Part shown: in pieces, positions 1 to 5,604 of the stretch | How positions within the stretch are numbered: position 1 is the stretch's first letter | Layout: each line of letters begins with the position of its first letter | Assembly: GCA_031363085.1 (NCBI GenBank) | Contig: JANLTU010000135.1 | Span: forward strand, 1 to 6,076 | Source of the DNA: UBA6921 sp031363085 | GTDB lineage: Bacteria > Pseudomonadota > Gammaproteobacteria > SG8-11 | Direction of reading: 5' to 3' | Length of the DNA stretch: 6,076 nt | The notes under the pieces: generated by a model | Databases searched by the model: none | What the model was told of the DNA's origin: nothing | Seen by the model: only the letters and a program-made list of their open reading frames with translations | Program-made: the position numbers and the translations under genes

Positions 1-459
1 TTCGCGGTTGCTTAAGGCCCCGCCTTCGATGCGGTACATGTACACCTCGCCCAAGGGCGTGGTAATTGGCGCGAGCATCGGCTCCACCTCCGGCGGCAAG
101 CTCGCACGCACTTGGTTCAGCCGCTCGGCCACTTGCTGCCGCGCCCAATAGATATCGGTGCCATCCTCGAACCAGATATTCACGAGTCCAAGCGCGGGCT
201 TGTTGAGCGTACGCAACATGTTCTGGCGCGGCAGGCCCTGCATCTCCGTTTCGATGGGAAAGGTGATGCGGCTTTCAACTTCGGCGGGCGTCATGCCCGG
301 TGCCTTGACGATAACCTGCACTTGCGGCGTGTAGATGTCGGGAAAGGCGTCGATGGGCAGGGTGCGAAACGCCCAGACTCCTCCCACGGCGAGCGCTAGC
401 GCCGCCAGCATCAGCATCAAACGTTGCGTGAGGGAAAAACGGATCAGTGCCGCGATCAT
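1..459 (-). CDS. czcA: CzcA/CusA-family heavy-metal efflux RND transporter, N-terminal part (3' end beyond window)
   Basis: Inner-membrane proton-driven pump of the heavy-metal efflux (HME) RND family, the engine of a CzcCBA-type tripartite exporter. Reading from the ATG at 459 gives 153 uninterrupted residues to the window edge; the full protein is usually about 1,030-1,060 residues. Visible: first transmembrane helix at about residues 13-31, then the family hallmark LPIDAFPDIYTPQVQV (34-49), PGMTPAEVESRI (54-65) and FEDGTDIYWARQQVAERL (97-114) of the porter domain. The start overlaps the czcB stop by 4 bases (ATGA), with GAGG seven bases upstream inside czcB, so translation is probably coupled. 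The residues in the fourth transmembrane helix that separate Zn/Co/Cd, Ni/Co and Cu/Ag pumps lie outside the window, so the substrate is not settled. The czc name rests on operon layout and could equally be cnr/ncc-like. Confidence 0.95.
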   Translation of the reverse strand, partial: MIAALIRFSLTQRLMLMLAALALAVGGVWAFRTLPIDAFPDIYTPQVQVIVKAPGMTPAEVESRITFPIETEMQGLPRQNMLRTLNKPALGLVNIWFEDGTDIYWARQQVAERLNQVRASLPPEVEPMLAPITTPLGEVYMYRIEGGALSNRE

Positions 460-1277
460 GGTGTCGCCTCAGCCGGTGATACCTTGATCGGCAAACGCAC
501 GTCGACGAACTGGCCGGAATGCAGCACATCGCCGCTATTGCGCACTTCGCAGCGTACCGTGTAGGTGCGCGTCTGTTCGTCAAGCCGGTGCATGGTCTGG
601 ATTACGCGGCCGGTGAGCCAGACGTCGCCGGCGCGCACCCGCACCGGCATGCCGGTACGCACGCCCGCTGCCTGGGCTGGACTCAGACGCACCTGCACCC
701 ACAGCATGGATTCGTCGGTAATTTCAAACAGCACCTTGCCCGGTTCGGCGAGTTTGCCTTCGATGAAATCGTCTAGAATCACGCGGCCTGCGCGCGGCGC
801 CACCAGCGCAAAGCTGCCATCCGCGCGGGTGGGGTCGGCGCTGCGCAACAGTTGCTCAGCCTGTTCAGGCGTCATACCGTAGGCGATGACTTTGGCATAG
901 GCCAGTTGCCGTGCCGTTTGCGCCTCGACGTAGCGGCGCTCCGACACCACGTCTTTGCCGAGTTTTTGCACGCGGTTCCACTCCGCATCGCTGAGCATCA
1001 GCGCGCCTTGCGCCTCGGCCATTTCCACGCTCGACAGCGTGACCAGCGGCACCCCGGCTTTTATTTCGTCACCCAAGCGCACATGGCGTTGCATGATTTG
1101 CGCGGCAATGCGCGGTGTCACCTGTGCGCTGGCATAGGCATTGAGCTGCACTTCACCGGGCGCGGTGATTTCATCCACTGCTTCGCTCGCGCCACGCTTG
1201 GCGTCTGCGGCGAAACTTTCCGCCTGTGACAGCACAAGGAAAATACCAAGGAGTAAATAGTGTGTGGTTCTGTTCAT
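456..1277 (-). CDS. czcB: CzcB-like periplasmic adaptor (membrane fusion protein), short form
   Basis: Periplasmic adaptor linking the RND pump to the outer membrane channel; 273 residues. The start at 1277 is chosen because it has GGAG seven bases upstream and begins a signal peptide (hydrophobic core about residues 7-18, Ala-rich cleavage region near 22-25). The same frame stays open further upstream but there runs into czcC. Seen in order: lipoyl/barrel-sandwich half (about 38-83, with VRLGDEIKAGVPLVTL), a short helical hairpin (84-146), the second lipoyl half (157-188, VAPRAGRVILDDFIEGK), and a beta-barrel (192-264) ending in SGQFVDVRLPI. Family members normally run to about 350-520 residues, with a membrane-proximal domain after the barrel. 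Here only about ten residues follow the barrel before the stop that overlaps czcA. No His-rich N-terminal extension is present. It lies 23 bases after czcC. Confidence 0.93.
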   Translation of the reverse strand: MNRTTHYLLLGIFLVLSQAESFAADAKRGASEAVDEITAPGEVQLNAYASAQVTPRIAAQIMQRHVRLGDEIKAGVPLVTLSSVEMAEAQGALMLSDAEWNRVQKLGKDVVSERRYVEAQTARQLAYAKVIAYGMTPEQAEQLLRSADPTRADGSFALVAPRAGRVILDDFIEGKLAEPGKVLFEITDESMLWVQVRLSPAQAAGVRTGMPVRVRAGDVWLTGRVIQTMHRLDEQTRTYTVRCEVRNSGDVLHSGQFVDVRLPIKVSPAEATP

Positions 1278-1284
1278 GTTCGTG

Positions 1285-1288
1285 CTCC
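1285..1288 (-). promoter_or_regulatory. Ribosome binding site that fixes the czcB start
   Basis: GGAG on the minus strand, seven bases before the ATG at 1277, within the 23-base czcC-czcB gap. It supports the short 273-residue reading over a longer open frame that would extend back into czcC. Confidence 0.6.
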
Positions 1289-1300
1289 GATTGAATTCGA

Positions 1301-2560
1301 TTATTTCTGTGCGGCGACCGGCAAGCCGAGCCATGCAGTTATTTGTCCAGACGCCGCCAGCCACTCGGACCATGCCGCCCACGCATTGCCACGCAAGTCT
1401 GCCGCGTCGGCTTCCGTGTCCAGCGTTTCCTGCAACTGCACCAGATAATCCGCCGCGCTGATCTCGCCGCTTTCCCATACTTGATTGAGCAGCGCGGTGC
1501 GCTCGCTCAACGTGATGCCGCCGCCGCGCCGCCATTCCTCCCAGGCGTCATACACGATGCGATAACGCGCTACGTCGCCCGCAAGGCGTGCACGGGCTTG
1601 CTGGTAAAGCGCATTACGTTCGTATTCGGCGGCGAGGGCTTGCGCGCGCGCCGCGTCGACTTCGGCGCGACGCGGATTACGCACGTTCAGGGGAATGGTC
1701 AAGCTCAGGCCGAGCAGCGTGTCGGAGCCGTCGCGCCCGCCGCGCACCCCGAGGGTGGGATCGGCGTGCCGTTCGCGTTCCGCCAGCTCGATGTTGCCGC
1801 GTGCCGCCTCCATGCGTGCCTGGGCCGCGCGCAACTCGGGGGTATGCAACAGCAGTTGTTCCAGTTCGGCGTCTTGCGGAACCACGAGCGTGGGTAAGGC
1901 GATGCCCAGCGCTGGCCATGCGGACGGTGCCTGCCCATGCAATGCGTGCATGCTTTGCTCCGCGTCGAGCAACGCGGTGCGCGCGTGCGCCTGCCGGATG
2001 CGCGCCTGCGAAAACGCCAGGCGCGCCAGATCGGCGTCGGCGCGGCCGATGTCGCCGGCTTCAAAACGGCGCACTGCCACCTGCATGAAACGCTGCAACA
2101 GTTCGACGCGTTTTTCGGCCAGCGTGACCGCGCCACGCGCGCCGTGATAGCGCGCCAGTGTGGCCAACGCGTCAGCGGCCAAGGTCTGGCGTGTGCCGTC
2201 GAGTTCTGCCAGCGCAGCTTGCTGCTGCGAGTCCGAAAGTGCGGTACGGGCCGCACGTTTGTCACTCCAGTCCAGCGTCTGGTTAACACCAACGTTGTAG
2301 CGGTTTGCGCTGGCGCGCTCTGCTCCCAGCTCCAATTCCGGATTGTGCAGCGGCGTTTGCGCGGCACGCCTTTGCGCCTGCGCCGCATCCACGTTGGCTT
2401 GAGCGGCCAGCACGCGCGGGTGCGTTTGCAACAACTGCGTAACCCAGTCGCGCAACGCGGGGTTTTCGTTTCCGGCAGTGGCCAGGGTGGGGGTGCCTGC
2501 AACAACAGCCGCCGCCAATAACGCAAAAACTGCCGGAATACGTCGGTCAGATACGAACAT
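1301..2560 (-). CDS. czcC: CzcC-like outer membrane factor (TolC/OEP family)
   Basis: Outer membrane channel of the tripartite metal efflux complex, 419 residues, the usual size for CzcC/CusC-type proteins. Begins with a Sec signal peptide (hydrophobic core 10-25, cleavage likely near the Ala-Thr-Ala-Gly at 27-30). The two internally repeated OEP halves are visible: the first with RFEAGDIGRADADLARLAF (165-183), the second with VWESGEISAADYLVQLQETL (361-380). Both are the typical helix-turn signatures of this family, embedded in long Ala/Arg/Gln-rich amphipathic helices. No Cys follows the signal core, so it is not an obvious lipoprotein. The frame is open from 2596, but the ATG at 2560 has a strong GAGGGA seven bases upstream, while the ATG at 2596 would put 12 extra residues before the signal peptide. 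First gene of the czcCBA transcript after a 268-base leader/intergenic region. Confidence 0.94.
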   Translation of the reverse strand: MFVSDRRIPAVFALLAAAVVAGTPTLATAGNENPALRDWVTQLLQTHPRVLAAQANVDAAQAQRRAAQTPLHNPELELGAERASANRYNVGVNQTLDWSDKRAARTALSDSQQQAALAELDGTRQTLAADALATLARYHGARGAVTLAEKRVELLQRFMQVAVRRFEAGDIGRADADLARLAFSQARIRQAHARTALLDAEQSMHALHGQAPSAWPALGIALPTLVVPQDAELEQLLLHTPELRAAQARMEAARGNIELAERERHADPTLGVRGGRDGSDTLLGLSLTIPLNVRNPRRAEVDAARAQALAAEYERNALYQQARARLAGDVARYRIVYDAWEEWRRGGGITLSERTALLNQVWESGEISAADYLVQLQETLDTEADAADLRGNAWAAWSEWLAASGQITAWLGLPVAAQK

Positions 2561-2828
2561 AAAAAATCCCTCGATGACTTTTGTTTTCGATCCCATTGCC
2601 GTCAGTCGCGGCCCGACGCGTTCCAGTCAGGCCATCAGTGTTACGAGGCCGGTAGCCTCATTCGCACGACGCTTCGCTTAACAGTGCGCGCCGCATTGTT
2701 CTTCGTAAGCGCGAGAAATTTTTCGGCCACGGCCGCGCGTTGTCGCGGTAACAAATGCGGATCGACTTAAGCTAAAACTGTGACTACGCAAAATTCCTGC
2801 GCAAAACGACAATCAAACTGCGGATGGA
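2561..2828 (-). other. Intergenic/leader region upstream of czcCBA with several potential hairpins
   Basis: This 268-base stretch holds no convincing gene. In minus-strand RNA it can form a series of stems: 2724-2728 with 2731-2735 (CGGCC/GGCCG), 2663-2667 with 2684-2688 (CGCAC/GTGCG), 2645-2649 with 2655-2659 (GAGGC/GCCTC), and 2610-2617 with 2626-2633 (eight pairs including one G-U, loop of eight). An A-rich spacer and the czcC ribosome site follow. It probably contains the czcCBA promoter, but I see no clean -35/-10 pair. It does not match any metal riboswitch class I can recall (NiCo, Mn/yybP-ykoY, Mg). It could be a regulatory leader or simply a GC-rich spacer. Confidence 0.4.
2567..2572 (-). 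promoter_or_regulatory. Strong ribosome binding site that fixes the czcC start
   Basis: GAGGGA on the minus strand, separated by a T-rich spacer of six bases from the ATG at 2560. It decides the start in favour of the methionine that opens a classic signal peptide. Confidence 0.7.
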
Positions 2829-3149
2829 TCAGGCTTTCGGAGGGGTGGTTGGGGGTGCACTAACGATGGAGAAGTAAATCGTCGCCGTTACTGGCGTAAC
2901 AGCGGGTTGTGGAAACAAATGCTGTGGCGAACCCGCTAGCATTCCCACCAGATGCGCGCTGCCGTGTTGGCAGTGATCAGGGTCGGCGGTCGCATGCTGC
3001 GTTTCGACTTTGTCGCAGTCGCCGCTGGCGACGCAGACAGTATCGCTAATCTCGTTCGCCGCAGCGAAGACGAAATGCATATCGCTCGCCGAGGCCGTGT
3101 ACATGCCGGCGACAAAAAAAATCAGTAAAGAAGCGATGATGCGCGACAT
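2829..3149 (-). CDS. Small secreted CzcI-like protein
   Basis: A 106-residue protein with a clear N-terminal Sec signal (hydrophobic core about 4-16, likely cleavage after Ser-Ala-Ser near 20-22), so probably periplasmic. The mature part has Cys at 39, 45 and 60 and a Cys/His cluster DHCQHGSAH (58-66). The C-terminus ends in a Pro-rich tail (APPTTPPKA). A short secreted protein with a CQH-type motif and a Pro-rich end immediately upstream of czcC is the arrangement of CzcI in czcICBA operons, where CzcI is thought to have a regulatory or metal-sensing role. Assignment is by position and these features, not by strong sequence recall. The start at 3149 gives the cleanest signal peptide, but no good ribosome site precedes it; alternatives are ATG 3167 and TTG 3215 in the same frame. 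It begins 69 bases after ampD. Confidence 0.72.
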   Translation of the reverse strand: MSRIIASLLIFFVAGMYTASASDMHFVFAAANEISDTVCVASGDCDKVETQHATADPDHCQHGSAHLVGMLAGSPQHLFPQPAVTPVTATIYFSIVSAPPTTPPKA

Positions 3150-3162
3150 AGGAACACTATGT
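3146..3162. promoter_or_regulatory. Perfect 6-bp dyad spanning the czcI-like start codon
   Basis: ACATAG, a five-base spacer (GAACA), then CTATGT: perfect arms, with the chosen ATG inside one arm. It could be an operator or an RNA hairpin that occludes the start. Six-base arms can occur by chance, so function is unproven. Confidence 0.3.
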
Positions 3163-3218
3163 AACATGCCGTCGGCCGAGCGATCAAGCGCTGCTACGCT
3201 GCTTTTGCCGAGCAAGCT

Positions 3219-3809
3219 TCAAGCCGGTGGTTTTCTATCCTGCTTCATCTGGATCGACTTTCGGTAGCGTGCCCAGTCGAAATATGGGCCGGGGTCGGTC
3301 TTGCGTTGTGGAGCGATGTCGCAGTGGCCGGCGATGCGGTCTGCGGTGATTTCCGGATAAGTTTTCTGTAGCAGTTTGGTGATCGCGGTCAGCACGCGGT
3401 ATTGCGCCGCCTCGTAGCCATGTTCGTCGCAGCCTTCCAGTTCAATGCCGATTGAGTAGTTGTTGCATTCTGTCACGCCCTGGAACTGCGACACGCCCGC
3501 ATGCCAGGCGCGTTGGCCAAAGGGTACGTATTGCACCACGCTGCCGTCACGGCGGATCAGCAAGTGCGACGACACTTTGATGTCGGCAATGGTTTGAAAA
3601 TACGGGTGTGCGTTGGAGTCGAGCGTGTTGGTAAACAGCGCGTCGATCCACGGCCCGCCGAATTTTCCCGGCGGCAAGCTGATGGAATGAATCACCAGCA
3701 AGCTGATGCGTGTATCGACGGGCCGGGTGTTGAAATTAGGCGAGGGCACGTGGCGGGCGGGAGCGATCCAGCCATCGATATCGATATGAAAGCGCGCGCT
3801 GCGTGTCAT
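3219..3809 (-). CDS. ampD: AmpD, 1,6-anhydro-N-acetylmuramyl-L-alanine amidase
   Basis: Cytoplasmic zinc amidase of peptidoglycan recycling. It cleaves the lactyl-amide bond between anhydro-MurNAc and the stem peptide, which also controls the level of muropeptides that induce AmpC through AmpR in species that have it. It has 196 residues, normal for AmpD, with no signal peptide, matching cytoplasmic AmpD rather than AmiD. Amidase_2 signatures: PSPNFNTRP (22-30), VIHSISLPPG (39-48) with zinc ligand His41, SSHLLIRRDGSVVQYVPF (80-97), WHAGVS (102-107), NYSIGIELEG (117-126) with the catalytic-region Glu123, and GHCDIAPQRKTDPGPYFDW (161-179) with zinc ligands His162 and Asp172 and Lys170. All expected active-site residues are present. 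The ribosome site before the ATG at 3809 is weak. It has no evident functional tie to the flanking metal genes. Confidence 0.96.
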   Translation of the reverse strand: MTRSARFHIDIDGWIAPARHVPSPNFNTRPVDTRISLLVIHSISLPPGKFGGPWIDALFTNTLDSNAHPYFQTIADIKVSSHLLIRRDGSVVQYVPFGQRAWHAGVSQFQGVTECNNYSIGIELEGCDEHGYEAAQYRVLTAITKLLQKTYPEITADRIAGHCDIAPQRKTDPGPYFDWARYRKSIQMKQDRKPPA

Positions 3810-3835
3810 GTTGCTTCAGTGAGCCTTGTGGGTCC

Positions 3836-3867
3836 CTTATAGTGATTGAAGTCGGGTGCACTGTGAA
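3836..3867 (-). promoter_or_regulatory. Possible ampD promoter
   Basis: On the minus strand, TATAAG (3836-3841) resembles a sigma-70 -10 box. It would start transcription about 20 bases before the ampD ATG. A TTCACA at 3862-3867 resembles a -35 box, but the 20-base spacing is longer than normal, so only the -10 is reasonably supported. Confidence 0.3.
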
Positions 3868-3900
3868 CCGCTGATGCAGGAAATCCGCTTTCGTGACGGC

Positions 3901-3924
3901 AAAAACGAGCTCACCGCGCGGGTG
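3901..3924 (-). terminator. Weak terminator-like hairpin after the pentapeptide-repeat gene
   Basis: On the minus strand, CACC (3921-3924) pairs with GGTG (3912-3915) across a five-base GC loop, and a run of five T follows six bases later (3901-3905). The stem is short and the T run is offset, so this is a weak call. It lies in the 128-base gap before ampD. Confidence 0.22.
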
Positions 3925-3937
3925 CGAATTTTGAATC

Positions 3938-4228
3938 TTAAGCGGGTTGAATCGGGATCACCGTCTTGGAAAACCGCGTGTGCTCCAGCACCGCACCGGT
4001 AAAATCTGTGCCGGTGAGATCGGTGTCGCGCAAGTCGGCACCGGTTAAATCTGCTAAGCGCAGATCGGCGTGGCTGAGATTGGCGCCGCGCAAATTGGCG
4101 CCGCGTAAATCGCACTGAATCAGATTCGCTTCGAACAGATTGGCGCCTGCAAGATTGGCATCGCGCAGCGTTTCTGCATTTAAACTCAGCAGTTGATTGA
4201 AGCCTTTTTTATCGTAGATCACGATCAT
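3938..4228 (-). CDS. Small pentapeptide-repeat protein
   Basis: A 96-residue protein that is mostly one right-handed quadrilateral beta-helix. About 13 consecutive A(D/N)LXX-type pentapeptides run from residue 24 to 88 (ANLAG, ANLFE, ANLIQ, CDLRG, ANLRG and so on, ending in degenerate TDF/AVL/TRF units). This is a little over three helical coils. A 23-residue N-terminal segment (MIVIYDKKGFNQLL) precedes them and a short tail follows. There is no signal peptide or membrane segment. AAGGA lies about ten bases before the ATG at 4228. The family includes DNA-mimic gyrase protectors such as Qnr and MfpA, but those are about twice this length and have distinctive loops, so no function is assigned. 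The repeats make the DNA locally repetitive (for example the GGCGCCGCG units near 4082-4107). Confidence 0.88.
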   Translation of the reverse strand: MIVIYDKKGFNQLLSLNAETLRDANLAGANLFEANLIQCDLRGANLRGANLSHADLRLADLTGADLRDTDLTGTDFTGAVLEHTRFSKTVIPIQPA

Positions 4229-4374
4229 GGGCGTGTTGTCCTTGCAGAAAATAAATTCAGTTGTGCGAATGATGCCGTCACTTCATCCGCTAACCATGGT
4301 GGCGGCGTTGGAGACGCCTGACACAGCCAAGGGCTGATACCCAAACGGGTGTGCTAGTTTTGGGAAATAAATTC
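4229..4374. other. Non-coding gap between the pentapeptide gene and the inverted-repeat element
   Basis: About 146 bases with no supported gene. It holds two small stems on the plus strand, CAGCC/GGCTG (4324-4328 with 4332-4336) and ACCC/GGGT (4339-4342 with 4347-4350), neither followed by a T run in either direction. The promoter for the pentapeptide gene may lie here, but no clean hexamers are seen. Confidence 0.4.
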
Positions 4375-4377
4375 TAA
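4375..4377. repeat. Target site duplication, left copy (TAA)
   Basis: TAA directly abuts the GAGCCTG end of the inverted-repeat element and is repeated at 4471-4473 on its other side. A three-base match alone is weak, but it coincides exactly with both element ends. Confidence 0.55.
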
Positions 4378-4470
4378 GAGCCTGTTCAAGATCGTCCTGG
4401 AGGGCGCATTGCGGCGTTAAAATCGAACTCACGACTGCATGGATGCAGGAGGACGATCTTGAGCAGGCTC
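4378..4470. mobile_element. 93-bp MITE-like element with 21-bp terminal inverted repeats
   Basis: The ends 4378-4398 and 4450-4470 are inverted repeats matching at 20 of 21 positions, both starting GAGCCTG from the outside. The element is flanked by a direct TAA on each side (4375-4377 and 4471-4473), consistent with a three-base target duplication of the TNA type known for the IS1031 group of the IS5 family. The 51-base interior has no coding capacity. It contains a CTGCAT-GG-ATGCAG palindrome (4435-4448) and a GCGGCGTTAAAATCG stretch. It looks like a non-autonomous deletion derivative of an insertion sequence. The right end lies in the rcnA stop codon. In minus-strand RNA the ends would fold into a long hairpin directly after rcnA, followed by an AT-rich stretch. 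Confidence 0.75.
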
Positions 4471-5594
4471 TAAAGCAACACGTGTAGTCCTTGGTAACCC
4501 ACATAAAAGCCCACCACCAAAATCAATGCGCCGGAGAAATACGGGGCCTTCCGGGCAAACTCGCCGAAACCGCTCCATTTTTTGGATACGTGTTTGACGC
4601 TCAGCGCGGCCAGCAAGCCCGACGTTACCATCGTCAGTGCCAGCCCGATACTGAAGCACAACACCAAGGTTGCGCCGAGTGTGATTTGTTTCAGTTGCAG
4701 GCACAGCAACAACACGGTGATGGAGGCGGGGCAGGGGATCAGTCCGCCGGTGAGCCCGAACATGACAATTTGGCCGGTCGTCACCGTGCGGTTGGCAAAG
4801 CGGTGGCGGATGTCGTTGGCATGGGCCAATTCGTGCGGGTCTTGGTAGCCGGGGGCCGATACATCCAGCCCCTCGTAATCCTTGATGGCGTGGTGATGGT
4901 GGTTGTGTTCAACGAACTCCACATCGTAGTCGTGGCTGTGGTGTGCATGACCCAGGCTCAGACGGGCAACGAACTCGTGCGGCTCGGGAATTTCTTGCGC
5001 TGACTCCACGAAGCCCGCACGCTGTAGAAATGTGAAGGACTGGCGGCGGCCATCCGGGCGCTCGGTCTCGACTTTAACTTGATCAGCGCTCCAGTGGTGG
5101 CCGTGCTTGCCTTCACCAAACAGGCGGAAGCGCGGCGGCACGCCGTCTTCGAAAATTTCCAGCCGCACCTTGCCGTGGTCGGTGTCGATGTGCTTGGTCT
5201 CGTCATGATGGTGATCGTGGTCATGCGCGTGCTCCTGAAAGCAGGCGCGCTGCTGTCGCCAAGTTCGCCACATCATCCAGACGGCGACACCGATGATCAT
5301 GACCGCCGATGCGACTTGCAAGTAGGGTTCGCTGGCTTCTGCGTTCCACTGCTGACCGAAGTACATGCCGCCCAGCGCGATGATCCACACGACTGCCGTG
5401 TGCGAAAGCGTGGTCGACAGTCCCAGCAGGATCGCCTGCATTGGCGTGCCGCGTACCGCGACGATGAAAGCGGCCATCATGGTCTTAGAGTGCCCGGGTT
5501 CGAGGCCGTGCAGTGCCCCGAGCAAAATAGCACTGGGAATAAACAGCCAAGCATTGGCCGCACCCTGTTGTAATAGCGTAGAAAAATCAGTCAT
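4470..5594 (-). CDS. rcnA: RcnA-type nickel/cobalt efflux protein (NicO family) with long His-rich loop
   Basis: Inner-membrane exporter of Ni(II)/Co(II) from the cytoplasm, 374 residues. N-terminal half: helices at about 16-30, 40-60, 62-78 and 92-110, with the signature HGLEPGHSKTMMAAF (29-43) and LSTTLSHTAVVWIIALGG (59-76). C-terminal half: GLTGGLIPCPASITVLLLCL (280-299), 303-330 and 352-373. Between them is a loop of roughly 155 residues (about 112-266) rich in metal-binding His: HAHDHDHHHDETKH (122-135), HGHH (164-167), HAHHSHD (216-222) and HNHHHH (230-235). E. coli RcnA is shorter (about 274 residues) with a smaller His stretch. The ATG at 5594 is chosen because it starts the family N-terminus, 10 bases after the repressor stop, with GAGAG six bases upstream. 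The frame open to 5726 overlaps the repressor. The stop codon spans the edge of a mobile element. Confidence 0.94.
   Translation of the reverse strand: MTDFSTLLQQGAANAWLFIPSAILLGALHGLEPGHSKTMMAAFIVAVRGTPMQAILLGLSTTLSHTAVVWIIALGGMYFGQQWNAEASEPYLQVASAVMIIGVAVWMMWRTWRQQRACFQEHAHDHDHHHDETKHIDTDHGKVRLEIFEDGVPPRFRLFGEGKHGHHWSADQVKVETERPDGRRQSFTFLQRAGFVESAQEIPEPHEFVARLSLGHAHHSHDYDVEFVEHNHHHHAIKDYEGLDVSAPGYQDPHELAHANDIRHRFANRTVTTGQIVMFGLTGGLIPCPASITVLLLCLQLKQITLGATLVLCFSIGLALTMVTSGLLAALSVKHVSKKWSGFGEFARKAPYFSGALILVVGFYVGYQGLHVLL
4471..4473. repeat. Target site duplication, right copy (TAA)
   Basis: TAA matching 4375-4377. Read on the minus strand it supplies the TA of the rcnA stop codon, whose final G is the first base of the element. 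Confidence 0.55.
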
Positions 5595-5604
5595 GACGTG
5601 CTCT

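Noticed and set aside
456..1535. Longer czcB reading starting at 1535
   Set aside because: The extra 86 residues overlap czcC in another frame, look Arg-rich and non-natural, and would bury the signal peptide that begins at 1277.
852..2521. Plus-strand open frames opposite czcB and czcC (for example 852-1229, 1343-1897, 1937-2521)
   Set aside because: They are antisense to clearly recognised genes, with low-complexity Arg/His/Gln composition. They arise from third-position GC bias.
1705..2526. Long minus-strand open frame (273 residues) inside czcC
   Set aside because: It is an out-of-frame shadow of czcC in GC-rich DNA, with a Trp/Arg/Cys-rich composition and no family features.
2561..2828. 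Known metal riboswitch (NiCo, yybP-ykoY, M-box)
   Set aside because: I could not find the conserved core sequences of these classes. The hairpins alone do not justify the name.
2829..3215. TTG start at 3215 for the CzcI-like gene
   Set aside because: It would place 22 polar residues before the signal peptide and has no ribosome site.
4060..4160. Tandem DNA repeat or CRISPR-like array
   Set aside because: The 15-base periodicity reflects codons of the pentapeptide repeats in the coding sequence. There are no unique spacers.
3938..4228. Qnr/MfpA-type gyrase-protecting quinolone resistance protein
   Set aside because: At about 13 pentapeptides and 96 residues it is much shorter than Qnr or MfpA, and loop signatures are absent.
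4324..4350. Two small hairpins as a terminator
   Set aside because: The stems are only four to five pairs and no T run follows in either direction.
4283..4504. A 73-residue minus-strand frame running through the inverted-repeat element
   Set aside because: It starts within rcnA and crosses the element. It has no ribosome site and no recognisable family, so is probably chance.
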